A stretch of DNA of 35,240 nt from assembly GCA_902547925.1 (NCBI GenBank), contig CACCQD010000017.1, forward strand, positions 1-35,240, given 5' to 3'. The notes beneath the pieces were generated by a model. It worked only from the letters and a program-made list of their open reading frames with translations, made no database searches and was not told the DNA's origin. The DNA comes from an uncultured SAR116 cluster alpha proteobacterium. Lineage in GTDB: Bacteria > Pseudomonadota > Alphaproteobacteria > Puniceispirillales > Puniceispirillaceae. A program made the translations under genes and the position numbers. The number at the start of each line of letters is the position of its first letter. Within the stretch, counting starts at the first letter, position 1. This document shows positions 1 through 6,745 of the stretch, piece by piece.

Positions 1-645
1 CAGGATGAGTGGCAGCGCCTGCGGGATAATCACATAACGATATTTATCGAATTTTGAGAGGCCGGTTGCATCACCGGCTTCATATTGGCCGCGCTCAACA
101 GCCTGAATGCCGCCCCGGATGATTTCTGCGGCGAACGAACCCTCAAAGGCGGCAAGGCACAAAACACCGGCCCAGAACCGATCAATGCCGAAAATTGGTG
201 CCAGCACGAAATAGAACATGAACAGCTGAACGAGCAGGGGGGTATTGCGAATGATCTCGAGATAGGTGGTGGCAATGGCGCGCCCGGCAATTGAATTTGA
301 CAGTCTGCCAATGGCAGTGAGCGCACCAATTAAAATGGACAAAACACTGCTGACGCCAGCCAGCTGCACCGTCACGATGATGCCTTTAATCAATGGGCCG
401 GGAATAAATTCACCATCAATGATCCGGTAAAAGAACGGCCCTACACGGTACCATTGCCAGCGATACTCCATCGCGGCAGCACCGGCATGTATCAGCCATG
501 CAATGACGGCAAACAGAATGACCGCTTGCGCGATTTGCCACATTGAGCGTGCAACTTGAGCCGATGCAGGGTCCCTTGGATGCCGTACACCTTCTACTCC
601 GAGCAGTTTCGCCAGAAAAGGGATTTCAGGATGGATCTGTGTCAC
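1..645 (-). CDS. Polar amino acid ABC transporter permease (HisM/GlnP type), 3' end cut off by window
   Basis: Inner-membrane permease subunit of an amino-acid-type ABC importer. The 215 residues visible contain a long N-terminal extension (about 45 residues before the first membrane helix), a Trp-rich periplasmic stretch, the helix GIIVTVQLAGVSSVLSILIG, the conserved LEIIRNTPLLVQLFMFYFV segment, and the cytoplasmic EAA loop (YEAGDATGLSKFDKYRYVI) that docks on the ATPase. The start is a GTG at 645, directly after a TAA and 10 bases behind a GGAGG ribosome binding site at 656-660. The protein continues beyond base 1, so its solute-binding and ATPase partners are not visible. It is divergent from the LysR gene (189-bp gap), so that regulator may control it. 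The substrate is unknown; the family takes up polar amino acids, opines and betaine-like amines. Confidence 0.88.
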   Translation of the reverse strand, partial: MTQIHPEIPFLAKLLGVEGVRHPRDPASAQVARSMWQIAQAVILFAVIAWLIHAGAAAMEYRWQWYRVGPFFYRIIDGEFIPGPLIKGIIVTVQLAGVSSVLSILIGALTAIGRLSNSIAGRAIATTYLEIIRNTPLLVQLFMFYFVLAPIFGIDRFWAGVLCLAAFEGSFAAEIIRGGIQAVERGQYEAGDATGLSKFDKYRYVIIPQALPLIL

Positions 646-834
646 TTATTTAGATCCTCCCTATCTTGTAAATGCCACCGTATTAAACAATATCTTCAAA
701 AGCTAGTCTGGCTATCTTTTTATTTACTTTATGGATTAAAGCTGGCCGTGAGCCATCTGACAAGAACGAAGTGTTGTCGCGATGTATTGGCAGGGCAATC
801 TCTGCTATCTTGGCCCTTCGGTAAAAGGATAAAG

Positions 835-1731
835 ATGAAAATCACCCTCCGCCAGATCGATGCCTTTCAAACGCTGATTACCTCGGGAACGGTAACCAAG
901 ACAGCATCTATTCTTGGAACCTCCCAACCAGCGGTCAGCCGGTTGCTCTCAGACCTTGAAAAAACAGCGGGTTTCAAGCTGTTCAAAAGGTCTGGCCGAA
1001 AGCTTGAGCCAACGTTTGAGGCACGCCTTTTTTTCGAGGAGGTGGCGCAATCCATGTCCGGATTACAGCGGATCGAGCAGGCGGCGCAGAACATCCGTGA
1101 CTTCAATCATGTGCAGCTTCGCCTGGTCAGCACTCCGTCCTTTGCCCCCACCCTGGCGCCTCTATTGATTAAAAAATTTTCTAAGCGACATCCCAATGTT
1201 AATGTCTGTCTTGATGTTCAATCGGATGATGAGCGGATTGAGTGGATGGTGCTGGAAAATCAGAGTTTCGGCCTCGCTGTCTCGACAGGGAGCAACCGCA
1301 ACATCGCCACGCATAATTTGATCAGTACTGAAGCTGTGTGTCTTTTACCTGCATCGCACCATCTCGCCGGCAGGAAAAGCATCTCGCCAGAGGATCTTGC
1401 CGGTGAAAATTTCGTATCCTATTTAGAGGGATCAATTTTCAAGGCCGATATTGACAAGGCATTCAACAAGGCAAAGGTGCAACGCTTAACCCGCTATGAA
1501 GGCAAAACAACGGGTGCCATTATCGGTATGGTCGGGGCAGGGCTTGGCGTATCCATCATTGATTCGGGCTTTGGCGCTGGATCGTTTGACCAAAGATGCA
1601 CAGCCGTGCCCTTCACCCCGTCCATTCCCTATACAGCAGAGCTTTTATGGTCGACGCAGCGTGCCCTCTCGGCCATCCAGAATGAGTTTCTGGAAATGGT
1701 CAGGGATGAATATTCGAATGTCGGCAGCTAA
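835..1731 (+). CDS. LysR-family transcriptional regulator
   Basis: DNA-binding regulator of 298 residues. The N-terminal winged helix-turn-helix (about residues 1-60: LRQIDAFQTLITSGTVTKTA, then SQPAVSRLLSDLEK) is typical of LysR proteins, and the rest is the periplasmic-binding-protein-like effector domain. The open frame extends upstream to 556, but the ATG at 835 with an AAAGGA-like ribosome binding site gives the normal family length and places the HTH at the N terminus. It is divergent from the ABC permease and converges with the TPP-enzyme operon (5 bp between stops). By position it is the probable regulator of the flanking transport and catabolic genes. The effector domain gives no clue to the ligand. 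Confidence 0.93.
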   Translation: MKITLRQIDAFQTLITSGTVTKTASILGTSQPAVSRLLSDLEKTAGFKLFKRSGRKLEPTFEARLFFEEVAQSMSGLQRIEQAAQNIRDFNHVQLRLVSTPSFAPTLAPLLIKKFSKRHPNVNVCLDVQSDDERIEWMVLENQSFGLAVSTGSNRNIATHNLISTEAVCLLPASHHLAGRKSISPEDLAGENFVSYLEGSIFKADIDKAFNKAKVQRLTRYEGKTTGAIIGMVGAGLGVSIIDSGFGAGSFDQRCTAVPFTPSIPYTAELLWSTQRALSAIQNEFLEMVRDEYSNVGS

Positions 1732-1736
1732 GCTGC

Positions 1737-2312
1737 TCACCCGTCATTGTGGTTAAGCGCAGCGCGGAATTTTTCGCGTGCCGCCGCGCTATGGATATAG
1801 GCATAATCGCGCGGATAGGCCTTTCCGGGGATGATCTTCAGCACCGCCATCACCGGCCCGTCCGCCGCCAGTAACGCGGGCAATGCTGCCTCAAATGCCT
1901 CCAACTCGGAAAAGCACACTGCCTTTTGATAGCCGGCGGCTATCGCCATCGCGGCAAAATCCACATGTCCGGTTCCGGGTGTCGGATGCGCCCCATTCAC
2001 CTCATAAACGCCATTTTCAAACACAAGATGCAGAAAATGCTGCGGGCGAACAGTGGCGATGGTGACCAGGCTGCCAAGATTCATCAACAAACTGCCATCA
2101 CCGTCCAGCACAATCACCTGCCGCTCCGGGCTTCCGATAGCTAACCCAAGCGCATGCGATGAGGCTTGCCCCATAGCACCTGTTGACACGTAATTGAGGT
2201 CACGCGGGCACAGTGCCAGCCAGTCAAAACAGCTTTGATACACTGCCACCAAAAGATCGCGCGGTGTGATGAGGCCCCGCAATGCGGACAGGGCAAAGTC
2301 ACGCCGGATCAT
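1737..2312 (-). CDS. TPP-dependent 2-oxoacid decarboxylase, beta (pyrophosphate-binding) subunit, ComE-like
   Basis: C-terminal TPP-binding half of a split thiamine-diphosphate decarboxylase, 191 residues. It carries the TPP/Mg2+ motif as GDGS at residues 71-74 with the closing Asn at about 100 (FENGVYEVNG). Length and split layout match sulfopyruvate decarboxylase ComE and the related phosphonopyruvate decarboxylases. The start is the ATG at 2312, which overlaps the TGA of the alpha subunit gene as ATGA, so translation is coupled; longer readings of this frame reach back into the alpha gene. It should remove CO2 from a 2-oxo acid made by the upstream aminotransferase to give an aldehyde. Whether the acid is sulfopyruvate, phosphonopyruvate or another compound cannot be decided here: no phosphonatase or sulfoacetaldehyde acetyltransferase gene is in the window. 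Confidence 0.87.
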   Translation of the reverse strand: MIRRDFALSALRGLITPRDLLVAVYQSCFDWLALCPRDLNYVSTGAMGQASSHALGLAIGSPERQVIVLDGDGSLLMNLGSLVTIATVRPQHFLHLVFENGVYEVNGAHPTPGTGHVDFAAMAIAAGYQKAVCFSELEAFEAALPALLAADGPVMAVLKIIPGKAYPRDYAYIHSAAAREKFRAALNHNDG

Positions 2313-2857
2313 GCGCTCTCTCCGGTCCAAACGGGTGACTGGCCGATCAGAAAACACAAGGCATCTCCGGTTTCGTAGGCGCTGTTGATTGCGGGTGCGA
2401 TGTGGGGTGTATCGGTGTCGGTTTCGATGCCAACATGCGTTAATGCCATGGCATCGAGAATGGGCGGAATGATCCGCACACCATAGCTTGCCGATCCCAA
2501 AACCGTCTCGCCCGGTGCTTTTCCCTGCAAGCCGACCATCATGCACACCGGTTGATGGTAATCCATGGCGATGGCGCGGATCGCATTTAATGAATCCATC
2601 AATCCGGTCTGCTGCATCAACAACACGGCGCGCGTATCGCTGTAGGAGAGGGCGGCACAAATGGACACGCCTTCATCTTCCTTACACACGCGGATCAATT
2701 GAAAATCTAGGTCTTTGCTGATGGGCCATAACAGCCCGTCACTTGTCACGATATCTGGCACGGAAACGATGACCCCTACACCAGCCTCTTTCAGCTGGGC
2801 GATGATGGCCTCTCCATCGGGCGGCGCTGTATGGCCGGGTTCGACTGATGCGCTCAT
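2309..2857 (-). CDS. TPP-dependent 2-oxoacid decarboxylase, alpha subunit, ComD-like
   Basis: N-terminal (PYR) half of the split TPP decarboxylase, 182 residues, pairing with the beta subunit encoded just downstream. The probable TPP-activating glutamate is Glu62 in VCKEDEGVSICAAL, the position where the family has NEGEAVAIAAG-like sequence. The start at 2857 is chosen because ATGA overlaps the TGA of the aminotransferase gene; the frame upstream of it lies inside that gene. Both junctions of the three-gene unit are 4-base overlaps, suggesting fixed stoichiometry and a single pathway. ComD proteins are about 170 residues, so this is full length. Confidence 0.85.
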   Translation of the reverse strand: MSASVEPGHTAPPDGEAIIAQLKEAGVGVIVSVPDIVTSDGLLWPISKDLDFQLIRVCKEDEGVSICAALSYSDTRAVLLMQQTGLMDSLNAIRAIAMDYHQPVCMMVGLQGKAPGETVLGSASYGVRIIPPILDAMALTHVGIETDTDTPHIAPAINSAYETGDALCFLIGQSPVWTGESA

Positions 2858-3978
2858 GCCCTCGCCTCCCGCATATCTTGGTAGAGGCGGATGATCGCGT
2901 TGGTGGCGGTGCGCGTTTCCGCATGTCGGCCAAGTGTCATCCGCAGACACCTGTCAAAAGCCGGCGATGCGAAACGCCGCAGCGAAATGCCCTCTGCACG
3001 CAAAGCCGCATCCATCTCGCGCGCCAGACTTTTGCGACCGCCCATTTCCATCAGGATGAAATTGCCATGCCCGGGATAGACATGAATGCCGGCCCCGGTC
3101 AGTTTTTGCGTTACCTCATCACGCAGCAAAGCTGTCTCACTCCTCACATAATCACGATGTTCTCGATCCTCCAATGCGGCGAGTGCCGCATGCAATGAGG
3201 GGGTGGCAAGCGGAAAGGTCAGGCCAATGCGGTTGATTGTGTCGATTACATGTTGCGGCCCGTAGACCCAGCCGACACGCGCCCCGGCAAGGCCATGTAT
3301 TTTTGAAAAACTGCGCGTCACAACCACATTGTCATGCGCCTGGACAAGCGCCTCACCATCCTCATACGCAGGATCGGTCACATATTCCGAATACGCACCA
3401 TCAATCACCAAAAGCACATCGTGGGGAAGGCCCGCATGCAAACGGCGCAACTCCGTGCCCGGCAACATGGCGCCTGATGGATTGTCTGGATTGGCCAGAT
3501 AGACAATCCGTGTTTCCGCCGTCAGGCAGGACAGCATGGCATCAACATCGGTGCAAAAATTCCTGTCCGGCGCGGCCACTGCGTCGGCATCATTGCCATA
3601 GGCGTAATTTGGCACCTTCAAATAGCTGTTCTGGCTTCGCAACAACGCTGTGCCGGGCTGCAGATATGCCCGCGCAATTCGGGCCAGCAAATCATCCGAG
3701 CCAAAACCAATGGCTATGCGGTCCTCTTCAAGCCCGTAGCATGAGGCAAGTGCCGGGACCAGAATACGAGCTGGATTTTCCAGATAGCGTTCAAGATGGT
3801 CAGTCGCGGCGCGGGCAGCGGCGCGGGCCTTTGACGATGGGCCGAATGCGTTCTCATTCGAATCGAGCGCGATGGAGATCTTGGCAACGGCATCCGCCGC
3901 ACTCACCACCATATGAGGCGTGATCAACGCGATGCCGGATTTGGCGTCAGGTATTGATTTTGTTGCCTTCACTGTCAT
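2854..3978 (-). CDS. PLP-dependent class I/II aminotransferase (histidinol-phosphate aminotransferase-like)
   Basis: Fold-type I PLP aminotransferase of 374 residues. Visible features are LDSNENAFGPS (about 39-49), the NPDNPSG loop (163-169), DGAYSEY with PLP-contacting Asp193 and Tyr196, and the Schiff-base lysine Lys226 in TRSFSKIHGLAGAR. The ATG at 3978 has a GAGG 8 bases upstream. It resembles HisC, but no his genes are nearby. Its 4-base overlap with the two TPP decarboxylase subunits argues that it supplies their 2-oxo acid from an amino acid, perhaps a cysteate-, phosphonoalanine- or histidine-like compound. That role is inferred from context only. Confidence 0.88.
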   Translation of the reverse strand: MTVKATKSIPDAKSGIALITPHMVVSAADAVAKISIALDSNENAFGPSSKARAAARAATDHLERYLENPARILVPALASCYGLEEDRIAIGFGSDDLLARIARAYLQPGTALLRSQNSYLKVPNYAYGNDADAVAAPDRNFCTDVDAMLSCLTAETRIVYLANPDNPSGAMLPGTELRRLHAGLPHDVLLVIDGAYSEYVTDPAYEDGEALVQAHDNVVVTRSFSKIHGLAGARVGWVYGPQHVIDTINRIGLTFPLATPSLHAALAALEDREHRDYVRSETALLRDEVTQKLTGAGIHVYPGHGNFILMEMGGRKSLAREMDAALRAEGISLRRFASPAFDRCLRMTLGRHAETRTATNAIIRLYQDMREARA

Positions 3979-4188
3979 CAAACGGGCCTCGCTGAGTTAC
4001 GATCATTCATCACATCAGAGTATGTTAATTGAAAGCAGTTTCAAAAAACGTTATGGTTCGCTTGACCTGCTTTAATCGGATAGTCACGATCTGAGTATTT
4101 AATTAAAACAAAGTAAACCTAATAGCGCCCTCTCTTGTCAAAGCCAGAATTTCAAAAAATGAAGGCGCTCTTCACCTGGATCACCATC

Positions 4189-5187
4189 ATGGCAAAATCG
4201 CGTATTGAGGTAGATATATGTCTTCAATCGCCGGGCAAGCGGGCCGGTGATGTACTGTTGCGTTGGTCAGACAATGCAAATCCCCTTGGTGTTTATCCGG
4301 TGCCTTTTGCGTGCATCGTGGGCAAGCCGGGGCCAACGGCGCTATTGGTTGCTGGTGTCCATGGCGATGAATTTGAGGGGCCGGTGGCGCTGAGCCAATT
4401 GATTGAGGAGATTGCTCCCGATCAGTTGACGGGTCGGTTGATTATCCTGCCCGCCTTTAATGCTCCGGCTGTTCTGGCCTCCCAGCGCACATCGCCGCTT
4501 GATGGTCGCAATTTGAACCGGGCCTTTCCGGGTGATCCTGATGGTGGCCCAACCGATATGCTGGCCGCTTTTCTTGTTTCCGTTCTCCTGCCCGATGCTG
4601 ACCTCGTGATCGATCTGCATGCCGGCGGCAAGGCGTCGGTATTTGCCACATCGGCACTTGCCAGTCGGAGTGACAACAAACAGCTGATGCAGGCCAATCT
4701 CGATCTTGCTGCGGCTTTTGGTGCGCCTTTTACCTGGATTCTTGGTGGTTTTAATGACACGCGCTCGTTGAATGCGGCGGCGCTAAATGCCGGCGTGCCG
4801 ATGATCGCGGCTGAACTTGGCGGTGGTGGGGGCAGCGACCCAATTGAGGTTGCGAACGCCGTTGCCGGGGTGAAACGCTGTCTTGTTCATGCCGGCATTA
4901 TCAGCCAAAATATACCGCAGGCAGCGCCTTCCATTTATGTTGAAATGCAGTCCATCGCCGATAATATCTATGCACCGGTGGCCGGGTTGTTTGACCGCCG
5001 GTTTAAGGCAGGCGATCACGTGGAAAAGGGGCAATTGGCGGGCTATGTTCGCTCGCTTGATCGGCTGGACAATTCGCCAACACTGCTGCATTTCTCGGCC
5101 ACTGGCCATGTGCTTGCGCATGGAAACAGGGGCTATGTTGTGCGTGGTGATATGCTGGCGATGGTTGTATGTGAAACCGGAATCTGA
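4189..5187 (+). CDS. Succinylglutamate desuccinylase/aspartoacylase-family zinc deacylase (DoeB-like, COG3608)
   Basis: M14-type zinc amidohydrolase that removes an acyl group from an N-acylated amino acid. Zinc ligands are visible as HGDE (His58, Glu61) and DLHAGG (His144), and substrate-carboxylate residues as NLNRAFPG (about 108-115). The C-terminal quarter is the beta-sheet domain of this family. Sequence style is closest to DoeB, the N-acetyl-diaminobutyrate deacetylase of ectoine breakdown, but no other ectoine gene is present, so the substrate is open. Three starts are possible: TTG 4135, ATG 4159 and ATG 4189; the last fits family length (332 aa), though none has a strong ribosome binding site. 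It is divergent from the aminotransferase operon and 9 bp ahead of the Rieske gene, with which it probably forms an operon. Confidence 0.85.
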   Translation: MAKSRIEVDICLQSPGKRAGDVLLRWSDNANPLGVYPVPFACIVGKPGPTALLVAGVHGDEFEGPVALSQLIEEIAPDQLTGRLIILPAFNAPAVLASQRTSPLDGRNLNRAFPGDPDGGPTDMLAAFLVSVLLPDADLVIDLHAGGKASVFATSALASRSDNKQLMQANLDLAAAFGAPFTWILGGFNDTRSLNAAALNAGVPMIAAELGGGGGSDPIEVANAVAGVKRCLVHAGIISQNIPQAAPSIYVEMQSIADNIYAPVAGLFDRRFKAGDHVEKGQLAGYVRSLDRLDNSPTLLHFSATGHVLAHGNRGYVVRGDMLAMVVCETGI

Positions 5188-5196
5188 GGGTTGACG

Positions 5197-6240
5197 ATGA
5201 TAGATATCGAAACAGAATTTCTTTTTGATAGTTGGTATGTGGCTGGCTGGAGCTCTGATTTTGAACATTCATTGACCCCTCTCACCATCCTTGATGAACG
5301 GATCGTTATCTTCCGGACTGACAAGGGGGTTGCGGTCGCGCTTGAGGATGCGTGTCCCCATCGCAAATTGCCTCTGTCGCATGGCCGGTTGCATGCGGAT
5401 CGTGTGGAATGTGGCTATCATGGTCTGACCTTTGATTGCAGCGGCAGCTGTGTCCATGCCCCCACTCAACAGGATGCACCGCCCAATGTCGCCGTCAAAT
5501 CCTACCCGGTGGTAGAGTGCGATGGTTTGTTGTGGATCTGGATGGGCGTGCCTGATGTGGCCAATCCTGATGATATCTACCGTATTGAAAATTATGAAAA
5601 CCTTGCGTGGGGCCGCACAGCGGGTGGCAGCATGGATATTGCCTGTCACTATCTTTTTGTGACCGATAATCTGCTCGACCCGTCACATGTTGCGTGGGTG
5701 CATGTGTCGTCCTTCGCGGGTGCCGGAACTGAGGATGTGCCGCTTAATGTCGAACGGTTGGAAGATGGCGTTCTTGTATCGCGCTGGATGCAGGACCGCC
5801 AGCCGCCTCCCTATTACGCCCCGATGCTGCCTTTTGCTGGCAATTGCGACCGCAAACAACATTATGAATGCCGGGTGCCGTCTATTGCGATCAACAAGTC
5901 GATCTTTACGCCGGTTGGGAAAGGCGGTGATGATACCGCGCTGCCAGACAACAGCTTTGTCAATATCTCCTATAATTTCATGACCCCGGTGGATGCCGAT
6001 AACACGCGCTATTTCTGGTTCCAGCATCGCAATGGTGATCCTGACAATGAGGCGCTGTCCGCACAGATGTTCGAGGCGGCAAAAGGCGCTTTCATTGAGG
6101 ACCGCGATATCCTTGTCGAAGTGCATAAGGGCATGAAGAATAAACGCACGCGCAACATCAATCTTGGCATTGATGCGGGCTCGATGCGGTTTCGTAAGAT
6201 GATTGAAAAACGAATTGCCGCTGCGAGGGGCGCGGCCTAA
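5197..6240 (+). CDS. Rieske [2Fe-2S] non-heme iron oxygenase, VanA/KshA-like
   Basis: Terminal oxygenase component of 347 residues that uses O2 to hydroxylate or oxidatively demethylate a small molecule. The Rieske cluster ligands are Cys53-x-His55 (CPHRKLPLSHG) and Cys72-x2-His75 (CGYHG). The mononuclear iron site reads DNLLDPSHVAWVH, with His164 and His169. The start is the ATG at 5197, six bases behind GAGGG; a TTG at 5191 is also in frame. No reductase or ferredoxin gene lies nearby, so electrons must come from elsewhere. Its stop overlaps the soxG stop region by 4 bp from the opposite strand. VanA relatives often remove methyl groups, and the adjacent sarcosine oxidase makes an N-methylated substrate attractive, but this is inference. 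Confidence 0.92.
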   Translation: MIDIETEFLFDSWYVAGWSSDFEHSLTPLTILDERIVIFRTDKGVAVALEDACPHRKLPLSHGRLHADRVECGYHGLTFDCSGSCVHAPTQQDAPPNVAVKSYPVVECDGLLWIWMGVPDVANPDDIYRIENYENLAWGRTAGGSMDIACHYLFVTDNLLDPSHVAWVHVSSFAGAGTEDVPLNVERLEDGVLVSRWMQDRQPPPYYAPMLPFAGNCDRKQHYECRVPSIAINKSIFTPVGKGGDDTALPDNSFVNISYNFMTPVDADNTRYFWFQHRNGDPDNEALSAQMFEAAKGAFIEDRDILVEVHKGMKNKRTRNINLGIDAGSMRFRKMIEKRIAAARGAA

Positions 6241-6743
6241 CGGCTGCCTGTCGATATCTTGTCGAAATAGGCGCTGATCATGTCGGCATAGCTGCGCTCA
6301 ACCGCAGCGAGGTAGCCATCAGGCCGGCGCAGCACCAGACCCCGAATGCCAAAAAATTCGGTATAGGCGGCTCCGTCATTTGGGAAATTTTTGCGCCGCG
6401 TATCTAGCGGGCTTGCAATTGCCAGAATGTCATCGGCCTGTTGTCCGGTGACCGTGAACAATGTGTAGGCATCGCTGACATGGACAATGCGGCAATCAAT
6501 CGACGAATGATGCGGATCGAGCCTCTCCAGCAGCTCATTTTCCATCTCTGCGGGGGCCAGTAACAACCAATGATCCTCGCCAATCCAGCAGAGATGCTGG
6601 CCGCCCTTTGCCTTGGCCGTGTTTGTGCCGGCTGGCAATGACAGACCAAGAGGCGCTATCCGTTTGGCCGCCGCGCTGGCATCGCCCTTGATGTCGAAGA
6701 TCGCCCACATGCCCTGTTTTTCGATGGTTGCCTGATACCCCAT
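6237..6743 (-). CDS. soxG: Sarcosine oxidase gamma subunit
   Basis: Gamma subunit (168 aa) of heterotetrameric sarcosine oxidase, a small protein related to the GcvT/YgfZ fold that packs against the alpha subunit. Recognisable segments are GEDHWLLLAPAEME, SDAYTLFTVTGQQADDILA and RTEFFGIRGLVLRRPDGY-like sequence near the C terminus. It is the last gene of the soxB-D-A-G order, two bases after the soxA stop. The 3' end overlaps the convergent Rieske gene by 4 bases, leaving no room for a separate terminator. Confidence 0.9.
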   Translation of the reverse strand: MGYQATIEKQGMWAIFDIKGDASAAAKRIAPLGLSLPAGTNTAKAKGGQHLCWIGEDHWLLLAPAEMENELLERLDPHHSSIDCRIVHVSDAYTLFTVTGQQADDILAIASPLDTRRKNFPNDGAAYTEFFGIRGLVLRRPDGYLAAVERSYADMISAYFDKISTGSR

Positions 6744-6745
6744 AT

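Noticed and set aside
3237-3923. Plus-strand open frame of 228 codons opposite the aminotransferase
   Set aside because: His/Pro/Arg-rich shadow sequence antisense to a clear aminotransferase.
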